From contig JBFWRV010000031.1 of the NCBI GenBank assembly GCA_050248715.1, forward strand, positions 1-64,000: a stretch of 64,000 nt of DNA, in the 5' to 3' direction. Every line of letters starts with the position of its first letter. Positions within the stretch are counted from its first letter, which is position 1. Below the pieces are notes generated by a model. The model was given only the letters and a program-made list of their open reading frames with translations. It was not told the origin of the DNA and ran no database searches. The translations under genes and the position numbers were made by a program. Shown piece after piece: positions 33,323-42,281 of this stretch. The stretch comes from AWTP1-13 sp050248715. GTDB lineage: Bacteria > Pseudomonadota > Alphaproteobacteria > Rhizobiales > Hyphomicrobiaceae.

Positions 33323-34972
33323 ATGGGCGCCCAATTGAGCAGCAAGACCTTCGACGCCGTCAGCCTCGGCATCATGTGGGACCGGCTGGTCTCGCTGGTC
33401 GACGAGATCGTCTCCACGCTGGTGCGCACATCCTTCTCCACCATCGTCAACGAGAGCTACGATCTCACCTGCGTCGTGCTCGATGCGGAGGCCAACTCGA
33501 TCGCCCAAGGTACGTTCAGCGTGCCGGTGTTCATCGGCAGCGCGCCCATCACGCTGCGCCATATGCTGAAGCGTTTTCCGCCCGAGACGCTGCGGCCCGG
33601 CGACGTCATCATGACAAACGATCCCTGGCTCGGCACCGGCCATCTCTACGACATCACCATGGTGCGTCCCGTATTCCGCAAGGGCCGCATCGTCGCCTAT
33701 ACGCTCTCCATCACCCACCTGCCGGACGTGGGCGGCTCGGGCTTCGGTTCCTCCGCGGTCGAGGTCTATCACGAGGGCCTGCGCCTCCCGATCTGCAAGC
33801 TCTACGAGGCCGGCCGCCTCAACGAGCTGATCGTGGAGATCATCCGCACCAACGTGCGGGTGCCCGAGCAGGTGATGGGCGACGTGATGGCCAACGTCGC
33901 CTGCAACGAGGTGGGCGGGCGCGAGATCCTGGCGTTCATGGACGAGTACGGCCTCGATGACCTGACCGAGCTGTCGCGCGCGATCCGCGCCCACTCGGAA
34001 GCGGCCATGCGTGCCAAGATCCGCGAGCTGGGCGACGGCACCTGGCGCAACGAGATTCAGGTCGAAGGCTTCGACGGCCCCGCCACCTACGTCGTCAAGA
34101 TCGACATCAAGGGCGACAGCGTCGCCTACGACTTCACGGGCACCTCGGGCTGCGTGCGCGCCGGCGTCAACGTGCCCTTCTGCTACACCAATGCCATGGC
34201 GCTGCACGCCATCAAGTCGCTGCTGCTGCCGACCATTCCCAACAACGCCGGCTCCATTGCGCCGATCTCGGTGTTTGCGCCGCCCGGCTGCATTCTCAAC
34301 GCGCAGCCGCCGCATGCCACCGGCGGTCGCCACGCCATGGGGCACTTCGTGACGCCGCTGGTCTATGGCGCTCTGGCGCAGGCCGCCCCCGATCGCGTGC
34401 AGGCCGGGTCCGGCATGATGAACCTCATCACCTTCCAGGGTACGCGCCGCGACGGACGCCCGTTCTCGACCCTCTATTTCGCCGCCGGCGGCTACGGCGC
34501 GCTCCGGGATCTCGACGGCTGGTCCACCCTCCCGCATCCTTCCAACATGGCAACGGTGCCGGTCGAGGTCTGGGAGACGCTGACGCACACGGCGATAGAG
34601 AGCAAGCGGCTGCTCCCCGATACGGGCGGCCCCGGCCAATGGCGCGGCGGGCTCGGCCAGGAGGTCGTCCTGCGCAATGACACCGGCCATATCGTCACCA
34701 CGCTCGGCATGGGCAACCGCACGATGTTCCCGGCGCGCGGCATGTTCGGGGGCCGCGACGGGGCGCTGCGCGTGCACGCCATCGACGGCGTGCCGGTGCA
34801 TGCCAAGGGCCGCAACGAGCTGGCGCCGGGACAGCACATGCGCATCGTAGAGGCGGGCGGCGGCGGCTTCGGCGATCCCAGGCAGCGCGCCGCGGCGGCG
34901 GTCGCCGAGGACGTCGCCCAGGGCTACGTCAGCGCCGATGCCGCAAGGGAGATCTACGGCTGGCGCGGCTGA
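33323..34972 (+). CDS. hyuB: Hydantoinase/oxoprolinase subunit B
   Basis: About 549 residues from ATG 33323. The HyuB fold is seen in FDAVSLGIMWDRLVSLVDEI, TLVRTSFSTIVNESYDLTCVVLD, GDVIMTNDPWLGTGHLYDIT, HLPDVGGSGFG, SSAVEVYHEGLRLP, YTNAMALHAIKSLL and GGRHAMGHFVTPLVYGAL. HyuB carries the hydrolytic site and works with HyuA. Separation from hyuA by a repeat copy may reduce translational coupling. Confidence 0.93.
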   Translation: MGAQLSSKTFDAVSLGIMWDRLVSLVDEIVSTLVRTSFSTIVNESYDLTCVVLDAEANSIAQGTFSVPVFIGSAPITLRHMLKRFPPETLRPGDVIMTNDPWLGTGHLYDITMVRPVFRKGRIVAYTLSITHLPDVGGSGFGSSAVEVYHEGLRLPICKLYEAGRLNELIVEIIRTNVRVPEQVMGDVMANVACNEVGGREILAFMDEYGLDDLTELSRAIRAHSEAAMRAKIRELGDGTWRNEIQVEGFDGPATYVVKIDIKGDSVAYDFTGTSGCVRAGVNVPFCYTNAMALHAIKSLLLPTIPNNAGSIAPISVFAPPGCILNAQPPHATGGRHAMGHFVTPLVYGALAQAAPDRVQAGSGMMNLITFQGTRRDGRPFSTLYFAAGGYGALRDLDGWSTLPHPSNMATVPVEVWETLTHTAIESKRLLPDTGGPGQWRGGLGQEVVLRNDTGHIVTTLGMGNRTMFPARGMFGGRDGALRVHAIDGVPVHAKGRNELAPGQHMRIVEAGGGGFGDPRQRAAAAVAEDVAQGYVSADAAREIYGWRG

Positions 34973-35121
34973 CACCGACGACGCCATGCCCGGCAAGTGT
35001 TACGTCGGCGGGGCGCTTCTGGCCTTTGGTCCCTTGGGCATAGGGATCAGACAAAGCGCGTCGGCGCTCAGCGCCCAGCTTAGCCGTAAGTATCCGGATT
35101 CCTGTCAGTTGGGAGGATTGC

Positions 35122-35331
35122 ATGAGCCAGCGCGGCATTGATTTTCTGGAGAGTTGGAAACTCAAATACATCGACCCCGTGCGCCACCCCGCCACCCCGG
35201 AAGAGGTCGACAAGTTGGCGGCGCGCTGCCTGACCTTGGCCAAGATCGTAGGCATTGGCGAGCAAGAGATTCAGGAGGAGTTGACCCCGGATGACCTGAG
35301 GAGTCACCTTGCGGAAGAGTTCGAGAACTAA
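35122..35331 (+). CDS. DUF768-like small protein
   Basis: The protein has 69 residues. MSQRGIDFLESWKLKYID, EEVDKLAARCLTLAKIVGIG and EQEIQEELTPDDLRSHLAEEFE resemble DUF768, a family found mostly in Mesorhizobium and relatives (RGI.FL..W, helix, GI...EI.EE). GGAGGATTGC before the ATG is a good ribosome-binding site. Function unknown. It probably forms a transcript with the next small gene 10 bases on. Confidence 0.75.
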   Translation: MSQRGIDFLESWKLKYIDPVRHPATPEEVDKLAARCLTLAKIVGIGEQEIQEELTPDDLRSHLAEEFEN

Positions 35332-35341
35332 GGGACGGGCC

Positions 35342-35620
35342 ATGGATGACCAATCCGACCGCAAGGATGTCTTCATCTTGCGTGCCATCGAGAAAGAACT
35401 CGAGAGCATGGCAGCCGGCCTTAAGGACGGGCGCGCCAGATCGGGCGGACAGTGGACACACGACTACATCCTCTTGGAACTGGGGAGAGCGACAACGGAA
35501 AGTTGTCGCGTGATGGAGTCCTATGACGAAGGGGCGCCAATGCCCGCAGAGGCTCGCACAGCGGTAGCGAGCGCGCTTCACGCAGCGACCAATGTCCTCG
35601 GCGCCCTGGCGCAGCGCTGA
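35342..35620 (+). CDS. Hypothetical protein downstream of the DUF768-like gene
   Basis: The protein has 92 residues from ATG 35342, with a GGGACGGG stretch before it. Charged helices (DVFILRAIEKELESMAAGLK, WTHDYILLELGRATTESCRVM) suggest a small all-helical cytosolic protein. I do not recognise it. Only ten bases separate it from the DUF768-like gene. Confidence 0.65.
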   Translation: MDDQSDRKDVFILRAIEKELESMAAGLKDGRARSGGQWTHDYILLELGRATTESCRVMESYDEGAPMPAEARTAVASALHAATNVLGALAQR

Positions 35621-35722
35621 CGCGTGCCAATTTCAAGCTGCGCACTCCCATGCGGGTGACGACTTGACAGCCGGAGCGTCTGGCGGCACGTGGAACCGGC
35701 ATCCCCTCAGGGCTCCCAGAAC

Positions 35723-36343
35723 ATGCATGCCACCTCGCCGCGAACCCCCATCCTGAAGCCGGGGGTCAAGCTCTACTACGCCCGCCACGGCGAGACCGAC
35801 TGGAACAAGGACCAGCGCTACCAGGGGCAGCGCGACATTCCCCTCAACGCGACGGGCCGCGACCAGGCGTCACGCAACGGACGCACGCTGGCGGCGGCAC
35901 TGGGTGCTGCGGCTGCCTCGCTCGACTACGTCGCAAGTCCGCTGCACCGCGCGCGCGAGACGATGGAGATCATGCGGCACGGGCTCGGCGCGGCTCCCGG
36001 CGGCTACCGCATCGACGCGCGCCTCGCCGAGGTGCATTACGGTCACTGGGAAGGAGAGCTGTGGACCGAGCTGCACGCGCGCGACCCGGAAGGGTTTGCC
36101 GCGCGCGAGGCGGACAAATGGGGCTGGCGACCCAGGGGCGGGGAGAGCTACGAGGAGCTGTCGGCGCGCGTGGCAGGATGGCTGGCCGACGTGGAGCGCG
36201 ATGCCGTCGTGGTCGCGCACGGCGGCGTCATGCGCGTGCTGCGCGGCCTGATCCTCGGCCTTCAGCCCGCCCAGATCTTCGCGCTCGACGTGCCGCAGGA
36301 CAAGGTGCTTGTCGTGGAGGCCGGGCGCACGCACTGGCTGTAA
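35723..36343 (+). CDS. Histidine phosphatase family protein (phosphoglycerate mutase-like)
   Basis: The protein has 206 residues from ATG 35723. The catalytic RHGE motif is in LYYARHGETDWN. YQGQRDIPLNATGRDQA, SPLHRARETME (second Arg), the catalytic acid region LAEVHYGHWEG, and VVAHGGVMRVLRGL (second His) complete the branch-1 histidine phosphatase pattern. It probably acts on a small phosphorylated metabolite in the cytosol and is not a glycolytic mutase, which would be longer and differ around the active site. Alone on its transcript. Confidence 0.9.
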   Translation: MHATSPRTPILKPGVKLYYARHGETDWNKDQRYQGQRDIPLNATGRDQASRNGRTLAAALGAAAASLDYVASPLHRARETMEIMRHGLGAAPGGYRIDARLAEVHYGHWEGELWTELHARDPEGFAAREADKWGWRPRGGESYEELSARVAGWLADVERDAVVVAHGGVMRVLRGLILGLQPAQIFALDVPQDKVLVVEAGRTHWL

Positions 36344-36367
36344 GCGTGCACCCGATCTCGATGGTGC

Positions 36368-36571
36368 CTATTCCTCTTTCTTGGCTTTCTTCGCGGTCTT
36401 CTTCTTCGAGTATTTGCCGGGCACGCACTTGCCCTGTCCGGCATCCCAGATTTCCTTGCCGACCTCGCAGCCCATCTTGCTCTTCTTGGCTTCGGCTGGA
36501 TGGACGAGCGCCATTGCCGCGAAGGCGGCCACCGCCGCGGCGACGATCATCGAACGCATACTTTTCTCCAT
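36368..36571 (-). CDS. Small secreted lysine-rich protein
   Basis: The protein has 67 residues from ATG 36571. A signal peptide (MRSMIVAAAVAAFAAMALVH, cleavage after AEA) precedes a basic mature peptide: KKSKMGCEVGKEIWDAGQGKC, then GKYSKKKTAKKAKKEE, shown here in pieces. Two Cys may pair. A sister protein lies at 37697-37978 with the same plan. No named family is recognised. Confidence 0.7.
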   Translation of the reverse strand: MEKSMRSMIVAAAVAAFAAMALVHPAEAKKSKMGCEVGKEIWDAGQGKCVPGKYSKKKTAKKAKKEE

Positions 36572-36822
36572 CGGTTGTTCGGCCCCCGGTCGCAGTCCTC
36601 CCGCGATGCCTCTTCTTAGGCAATATTTCAGACCATTGTCATCCCGCTTTCGAACTCCCAAGTGACCCATGAGCCACAGGCCTGTGTCGTGCTGAGCTGG
36701 AGCGTGGCCGTGCGCAAAATTCGGCTGGTGCGCGGACGCCCCGGCCAACTACATAGGGCGCAGCCTGCGCGACTCACCGCTGGGCGATCGAGAATGCGGT
36801 CGAAGGAACAGGGGAACGTCGC

Positions 36823-37587
36823 ATGAGGGCCTGCCTTTGCAGGACGTGGAGCCTGAGCGCCCTGCCGGCGCTCACACTGATCCTGGCGTCCGCGCTGGCA
36901 GACGGCGCCTCCGCGCAGGCTCTCGCCGACCAGCTGGCGGTCTGCAAGGGCGACATGGGCTCCCAGCAGGAGAGGATCGACGCCTGCACGCGCGTCCTGA
37001 GCATGACCCAGGACAACGACGACCTGCGCGCCGAGGCCCTGCTGCAGCGCGGAGTCCTCTACGAGTTCGCGGGTGAGAAGGAGGCCGCGGTCAGGGACTA
37101 CACCGCCGTAATCGACCTCGACCCATCGAGCGCCGTCGCCTATTTCAACCGTGGCAACGTCCACGACCAGATGGGCGAGCACGACCGTGCCATCGAGGAC
37201 TACTCGCAGGCCATCAAGCTCGATCCGTCCGACCCCGACGCGTTCAACAATCGCGGGCAAGCCTATGACTACAAGGGCGAATACGACCTCGCGATCGCCG
37301 ATTACACCGAGTCGATCCGCCTGAACCGCGACAACCCGCGCGCCTTCTTCAATCGCGGCTTGGCCTACGCCAACAAGACCGAGTACGAGAAGGCCATCGA
37401 GAACTTCACGCAGGCGATCAGGCTGCAGCCGCGCGATGCGGACGCCTACGTCAGCCGCGGCGCCATGCACGAGGAGCTGGGCAACGAGGCAGCCGCCCGC
37501 GCCGACTACCGCAGGGCCCTGGAGATCGCCCCGGGGCACGAGGATGCCCAGGACGGGCTCGCTCGGGTGGGCGGCGACAACAACTGA
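36823..37587 (+). CDS. Secreted TPR-repeat protein
   Basis: The protein has 254 residues. A signal peptide (about 1-31, ending ASAQ) is followed by a first degenerate helix pair with two Cys (LAVCKGD, DACTRVL) and then about five TPR units, with the repeating A.FNRG.A...G....AI.DY..AI.L.P pattern (for example SAVAYFNRGNVHDQMGEHDR). It is probably a periplasmic protein-interaction scaffold. It lies between the two lysine-rich secreted proteins, which read the other way. Confidence 0.9.
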   Translation: MRACLCRTWSLSALPALTLILASALADGASAQALADQLAVCKGDMGSQQERIDACTRVLSMTQDNDDLRAEALLQRGVLYEFAGEKEAAVRDYTAVIDLDPSSAVAYFNRGNVHDQMGEHDRAIEDYSQAIKLDPSDPDAFNNRGQAYDYKGEYDLAIADYTESIRLNRDNPRAFFNRGLAYANKTEYEKAIENFTQAIRLQPRDADAYVSRGAMHEELGNEAAARADYRRALEIAPGHEDAQDGLARVGGDNN

Positions 37588-37696
37588 GCGGTCAGATCGT
37601 CCGTGGCTGCAGGGGGCCGGGACAAAAAAGTTAGCGGCCGGGACACCGCCCGGCCGCCAACATCCCAACAGGGAGCAGTGCCACCCAAAAAGCGCG

Positions 37697-37978
37697 TTAC
37701 TTCTTGTTGCGCGCGTCCATGCACTTGCGGGTCTTCTTGCTGTAGTACATGTAGGTGCCGCACTTGCCAGCCTTGCTGCGGGCCTTCTTGCCCTTCTTCT
37801 TCTTCTTTTTCTTGGCCTTCTTCTTCTTCTTCTTCGCCTTCACGAGTTCGACGCTATTCTCGGTGCCCGGCTGCGAGCTCGGGCCCAACAACGATGCTGC
37901 TTGCAGCTCGGACAGCGGCGAGAACGCAATGGCAATCGCCATCGCCAGAACTGCGATAAGGGTCTTCCTCATTTCCAA
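37697..37978 (-). CDS. Secreted protein with a poly-lysine tract
   Basis: About 93 residues from ATG 37978 (or 37972). A signal peptide (RKTLIAVLAMAIAIAFSPLS) leads to a spacer and then a tract with more than 20 lysines broken only by Ala and Gly (about 47-69). The end reads AGKCGTYMYYSKKTRKCMDARNKK, in pieces. The GKC..Y..KK motif matches the sister protein at 36368. Charge of this kind suggests binding to lipopolysaccharide, nucleic acid or acidic cell-wall polymers; this is inference. Confidence 0.75.
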   Translation of the reverse strand: MEMRKTLIAVLAMAIAIAFSPLSELQAASLLGPSSQPGTENSVELVKAKKKKKKAKKKKKKKGKKARSKAGKCGTYMYYSKKTRKCMDARNKK

Positions 37979-38450
37979 GTACCTCCCATTTCAACCGGCA
38001 TATGCGCTACCGCCAGCAGGCGAAATGGACGAGGCCTCCCCCCTGTCCGCGCGGCATCGCATGCGCAGAACCTAGAGACCGCTAGATGAACGAGGGATGA
38101 CCAAGGCTGCGTGGCGCCGAATTTGTGGCGCAACCGCCACATTCTTCGGGGGCGACGTTAACGTGGTTGCATGCATCAACCTATCTTCCGCCGGCGCGTC
38201 GAGTAGGCAAATTTCTGCGGCCGCGTTGCCTCGCCGGGGGCGGGCGGGCTAAGAGCTTGTGTCCCGATCACGAGTTCGTCCCGCGCGGCGGTTTAGCAAC
38301 GAATATCGCGATATGAAGGACACGAGCCAAGCCAATGATTCGAGTGTGATTCAGACAGCCGCTACCCCGCCCTGAGACAAGCTGCGGGCTTCTCGATCAT
38401 CACACGACGTACTCGTTGCAGCGCAACGCGAGAACCGGCCCGGACAGGTC
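37979..38450. other. Gene-free stretch upstream of aroC
   Basis: About 470 bases with no convincing gene. A short palindromic region with repeated GTGGCGC and GCGCAACCGCCAC lies near 38110-38142. GC drops slightly near 38160-38190, which could hold a promoter. Confidence 0.4.
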
Positions 38451-39545
38451 ATGTCGCACAACAGCATCGGCCAACTCTTCCGGGTGACGACGTGGGGTGA
38501 GAGCCACGGCGAGGCGATCGGCTGCGTGGTCGACGGCTGCCCGCCCGGACTGTCCCTGGCTGCCGAGGATATCCAGGTGTTTCTGGACCGTCGCAAACCC
38601 GGCCAGTCGCGCTTCACCACCCAGCGCCGCGAGCCGGACGCCGTGCGCATTCTCTCGGGCGTATTCGCCGACAACGCGGGCCGCCAGGTCACCACCGGCA
38701 CGCCGATCTCGCTTCTCATCGAAAACGTCGATCAAAGGGGGAAGGACTACAGCGACATCAAGGACAAGTTCCGCCCCGGCCATGCCGACTACACCTACTG
38801 GCGCAAATACGGCATCCGCGACTACCGCGGCGGCGGCCGCGCCAGCGCCCGCGAGACGGCCATGCGCGTGGCGGCCGGCGCCATCGCCCGCAAGGTCGTC
38901 CCCAGCGTCACCATTCGCGGCGCGCTCGTGCAGATCGGCAAGCTCGGAATCGACCGGGCGCGCTGGGACTGGGCCGAGGTCGACCGCAACCCCTTCTTTG
39001 CCCCCGACGCCGGGATCGTCGATGCCTGGGCAAGGCATCTGGACGAGGTGCGCAAGTCGGGCTCCTCGGTGGGGGCCGTGATCGAGGTGGTGGCGGAGGG
39101 TGTGCCCGCGGGATGGGGTGCGCCGATCTACGGCAAGCTCGACCAGGACCTCGCCGCCGCCATGATGAGCATCAACGCGGTCAAAGGCGTCGAGATCGGC
39201 GCCGGCATGGCGGCCGCGGAGTTGTCGGGCGAGGAGAATGCCGACGAGATCCGAATGGGCAACGACGGCCGGCCCCATTTCCTCTCCAACAGCGCCGGCG
39301 GCATCCTCGGCGGCATATCCTCCGGCCAGCCTGTGGTCGTGCGCTTCGCGGTGAAGCCGACGTCGTCCATCCTTGCGCCGCGCCGCACCATCGACCGTTT
39401 CGGCAATGATACGGAGATCTCCACCAGGGGCCGCCACGACCCCTGCGTGGGAATACGCGCCGTGCCGGTGGGAGAGGCCATGATGGCGATCGTGCTCGCG
39501 GACCACTTCCTGCGCCATCGCGCCCAGGTCGGGCGGGCGGAGTGA
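38451..39545 (+). CDS. aroC: Chorismate synthase
   Basis: The protein has 364 residues. It makes chorismate from 5-enolpyruvylshikimate 3-phosphate with reduced FMN, the last common step of aromatic amino acid synthesis. The family motifs are complete: GESHGEAIGCVVDGCPPG, SRFTTQRREPD, VLSGVF-like (RILSGVFAD), FRPGHADYTYWRKYGIRDYRGGGRASARETA, GSSVGAVIEV and the C-terminal RHDPCVGIRAVPVGEAM. Length is normal. The stop overlaps the GTG of the next gene as GTGA. Confidence 0.97.
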   Translation: MSHNSIGQLFRVTTWGESHGEAIGCVVDGCPPGLSLAAEDIQVFLDRRKPGQSRFTTQRREPDAVRILSGVFADNAGRQVTTGTPISLLIENVDQRGKDYSDIKDKFRPGHADYTYWRKYGIRDYRGGGRASARETAMRVAAGAIARKVVPSVTIRGALVQIGKLGIDRARWDWAEVDRNPFFAPDAGIVDAWARHLDEVRKSGSSVGAVIEVVAEGVPAGWGAPIYGKLDQDLAAAMMSINAVKGVEIGAGMAAAELSGEENADEIRMGNDGRPHFLSNSAGGILGGISSGQPVVVRFAVKPTSSILAPRRTIDRFGNDTEISTRGRHDPCVGIRAVPVGEAMMAIVLADHFLRHRAQVGRAE

Positions 39546-40039
39546 GCTCGGGCAAGAGCGCGAGGAGCCTGTCGCGGCGGCGCGCCGCCGCCCCCAACAG
39601 CTACCGCGCCGATCCCACCGTTGCGGCGTTTGGAGACGACAAGGCGCTGGTGGTGTTCGACGGCGTGTGCGTGCTCTGCACGGGCTTCGCCAGGTTCATC
39701 CTGAAGCGCGACGCCCGCTTCGCCTTCCGCCTCACGACCGCGCAGTCAGCCCTCGGACAAGCCCTCTACCGCCACTACGGCCTCGATCCCGACACCTTCG
39801 AAAGCAACCTCGTGCTCGCCGACGGGCGCGCCTATGCCAAGCTCGACACGGTCGCGGCGGTGGGGACGCGGCTCGGCGGTCCGTGGCGCGCGCTGGCGCT
39901 CGCCCGTCTGGTGCCACGCGCGCTCGGCGACCGGCTCTACGATCTTGTTGCCCGCAACCGCTACCGCTTGTTCGGCCGCACCGAGAGCTGCATGCTGCCC
40001 CCGCCGCAGTGGCGCGATCGTTTCATTGATATCGATTGA
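39542..40039 (+). CDS. DCC-family thiol-disulfide oxidoreductase-like protein (DUF393)
   Basis: The protein has 165 residues with a GTG start overlapping the aroC stop. The signature VVFDGVCVLCTGFARFILKRD carries the DGxCxLC motif. LTTAQSALGQALYRHYGLDP and a hydrophobic middle region follow the DUF393 pattern, and the typical C-terminal YRLFGRTESCMLP is present. The redox partner is unknown. The first 27 residues are a basic extension. Translational coupling to aroC looks incidental. Confidence 0.88.
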   Translation: MSSGKSARSLSRRRAAAPNSYRADPTVAAFGDDKALVVFDGVCVLCTGFARFILKRDARFAFRLTTAQSALGQALYRHYGLDPDTFESNLVLADGRAYAKLDTVAAVGTRLGGPWRALALARLVPRALGDRLYDLVARNRYRLFGRTESCMLPPPQWRDRFIDID

Positions 40040-40041
40040 TG

Positions 40042-40126
40042 GGTGTCAGGCCCCCTCCGGTCCGGCACCATGGCACCACGGATCAAATTGGCGCTAAGGT
40101 GTCAGGCCCCAAGGGGGTCTGACACC
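40042..40126 (+). terminator. Two hairpins of the GGTGTC family after the DCC gene
   Basis: GGTGTCAGGCC...GGTCCGGCACC near 40043-40070 and, more perfect, GGTGTCAGGCCCC (40098-40110), AA, GGGGGTCTGACACC (40113-40126) lie between two same-strand genes. The second could terminate upstream transcription, though a T run is missing; it also lies just 14 bases before the next start. They share a stem core with the hairpin after degP. Confidence 0.6.
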
Positions 40127-40139
40127 GCGCGAGGGTCCC

Positions 40140-40856
40140 ATGGCTGCCAAGGATGACGTGCAGGCCTTGCTGTTCGATGTGTTCGGCACCGTCGTCGACT
40201 GGCGCACCAGCATCATCGACGATCTTACCCGCTTCGGTGCCGGGAAGGGCATCAAGGCCGACTGGGCCCAGTTCGCCGACGACTGGCGCGACCTCTATCA
40301 GCCGGCGATGGATGAGGTGCGCTCGGGGAGGCGCCCCTGGACGATCCTCGACGTCCTGCATCGCGAGAGCCTCGACAAGCTCATCGCCAGGCATGGGCTC
40401 GCGGGGCTCAGCGAGGCGGACAAGGTGCACATCAACAAGGTCTGGCACCGCCTCAAGCCCTGGCCGGACGCGGTGGAGGGGCTGACGCGGCTCAAGTCGC
40501 GCTACATCATCGGCACGCTGTCGAACGGCAACGTCGGCTTGCTCACCCGCATGGCGAAGTTCGGCGGCCTGCCGTGGGACGTCGTCCTGGGCGCCGAGAC
40601 GGCGCTCGCCTACAAGCCGCTGCCGCAGGCCTACCTTGCCAGCGCCGAGCTGCTCAACCTGCGGCCGGCACAGGTGATGCTTGTGGCGGCCCATAACGGC
40701 GACCTCGCCGCCGCCGCGAACGCCGGGCTGCGCACGGCGTTCGTCGTCCGGCCGACCGAGCACGGCCCCAGGCAGGATCGCGACCTCGAGGCCGAGCGCG
40801 CATGGGACGTGGTCGCCGACAGCTTCGTCGGCGTCGCCAAGGCCATGGGCTGCTGA
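40140..40856 (+). CDS. Haloacid dehalogenase, type II
   Basis: The protein has 238 residues. The nucleophile Asp is in LLFDVFGTVVDWR, the phosphate/carboxylate-binding Ser/Thr in GTLSNGN, Lys in LAYKPLPQAYL, and the acidic loop in MLVAAHNGDLAAAANAG. The helical cap (residues about 20-90) and the LFDVFGTVVDWR signature put it with (S)-2-haloacid dehalogenases rather than phosphatases, because it has D-V-F-G-T with Phe. Physiological substrate unknown. Cytosolic. Confidence 0.88.
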   Translation: MAAKDDVQALLFDVFGTVVDWRTSIIDDLTRFGAGKGIKADWAQFADDWRDLYQPAMDEVRSGRRPWTILDVLHRESLDKLIARHGLAGLSEADKVHINKVWHRLKPWPDAVEGLTRLKSRYIIGTLSNGNVGLLTRMAKFGGLPWDVVLGAETALAYKPLPQAYLASAELLNLRPAQVMLVAAHNGDLAAAANAGLRTAFVVRPTEHGPRQDRDLEAERAWDVVADSFVGVAKAMGC

Positions 40857-41048
40857 GCAGGCTTGGAAAAGCTTGGCGACGTCACCCTGATGAGCGACAG
40901 AGATCGTTTGTCATTGAGCGGCACAAAACCGACATCGACCTAGAATTTTGCGATAGTTGCCTCAGTCTGTGGCCAATTCACTTCCGTCTAGGCCCACCTC
41001 ATGCGAGCTTCTGCCCGCAGAAATTATTGTGCTGCGTCGGGGGAAGCG

Positions 41049-42281
41049 ATGCCATCGAATTGGTCTGATCAACTTTTAGCGCTGTGGAAGAGATTGTCGG
41101 ATGTGCTTCCTGGCAACAATGAAATACTAAAAGATGTAATTAAGGGGCTCATCGCTGCTGCTCTCGTTGCCCTGATCACCTGGCTGGCTGGGAAGTTGTA
41201 TCGATGGTTTCGTCGCCTAGCTGAGACGATCGGGAAGCCCGACGACTACCGATGGCGCGTCGAACGCGCGCGTTCTGCCGTTGACCAAAAGGGGCCCGGG
41301 CTGTGGCTTGCCGTCCCTCCCGAGCGCCCGAATGAATACGACGACCGAATGAACTCACGACCGTACGTCCTTGCCGTAGCCAACGAGAAAGGTGGCGTGA
41401 GCAAGACTACATCAATCACGAACGTCGCCTCGGCATTTGCCCAAAGGCTTCAGCGTCCGGTCTTGCTCCTTGACTTGGATTTTCAGGGTTCTTCCGGATC
41501 GCTTATGCACGCCGGAACCCCGTGGCAGCCGCAACCACCTCACCTATCGGTCGCAAGCGAAGCAATCTCAGGCCAGATCACACCGAATATGCTGGCACGC
41601 GCGAATGGCTTCGCGAGAGAATTTACCTGGACGGATAGTCGAGGTGTCACTCGCCAAACTCCCAACGCATTCGGCCTTTCTGCGTTCTACGATCTAAAAG
41701 ACACGGAAGACCGGATCATGGTCGAATGGTTGCTCGGGGATCGATTGCAAGACGTCCGATACACCCTGTACCGACTGCTTCATGCCCCGGAAGTGCAAGA
41801 ACGCTTCGCGCTGATTCTCATCGACTGTCCGCCGCGCTTGACGACGGCCTGCATTCAGGCGCTTTGCGCCAGTACACACATCCTCATCCCCACTGTCCTC
41901 GACCCCACCTCGGCGAAGGCCGTAGGATATTTCGCCAGCCAACTCAAGAGGCACGAGAAGTTGTGGCCGCATCTCAAAGTGCTTGGGGTGCTCGGGACCA
42001 TGACACGCCAGCTTCAGGGGGAGCAGGACGCACTACAGACCGCCGGCGACCAGTTACGAGCCACTCTGACGGGGAACGAGAGCAAATTAAACTGGTTACA
42101 CCGCTTAGAAATCCCCTACGAGATCCCATATGATATAGTGCTTCGCGATGTTGCCGAAATCGGGCGTGCGGCCGAGAGGGGCGTCGCGTACGACTGTGTC
42201 AGCAAGAGCGACGGAGGTGACACCATCCGCGCCTACTTCAACAAGCTGGCTGCCGTCCTTGATGAGAGGATGAACAAGTGA
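41049..42281 (+). CDS. Membrane-anchored ParA/MinD-like ATPase
   Basis: About 410 residues from ATG 41049, preceded by GGGGGAAG. A transmembrane helix lies at about 29-48 (DVIKGLIAAALVALITWLAG), followed by a basic juxtamembrane stretch and a linker. The ParA-type ATPase then begins at about 105: deviant Walker A KGGVSKTT (114-121, first Lys present), Walker A' in LLDLDFQGSSGS, Walker B in LILIDCPPRL. ParA and MinD proteins normally reach DNA or membrane without an N-terminal helix, so this architecture is unusual. GC is visibly lower than in the neighbours (much of it near 50-57%). The stop overlaps the next start as GTGA. It is not next to a parB or an origin. Possible roles are defence, positioning or signalling. 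Confidence 0.85.
   Translation: MPSNWSDQLLALWKRLSDVLPGNNEILKDVIKGLIAAALVALITWLAGKLYRWFRRLAETIGKPDDYRWRVERARSAVDQKGPGLWLAVPPERPNEYDDRMNSRPYVLAVANEKGGVSKTTSITNVASAFAQRLQRPVLLLDLDFQGSSGSLMHAGTPWQPQPPHLSVASEAISGQITPNMLARANGFAREFTWTDSRGVTRQTPNAFGLSAFYDLKDTEDRIMVEWLLGDRLQDVRYTLYRLLHAPEVQERFALILIDCPPRLTTACIQALCASTHILIPTVLDPTSAKAVGYFASQLKRHEKLWPHLKVLGVLGTMTRQLQGEQDALQTAGDQLRATLTGNESKLNWLHRLEIPYEIPYDIVLRDVAEIGRAAERGVAYDCVSKSDGGDTIRAYFNKLAAVLDERMNK

Noticed and set aside
38314..38376. 20-residue frame ahead of aroC as a leader peptide
   Set aside because: No run of aromatic codons and no attenuator-like stem pair; probably chance.
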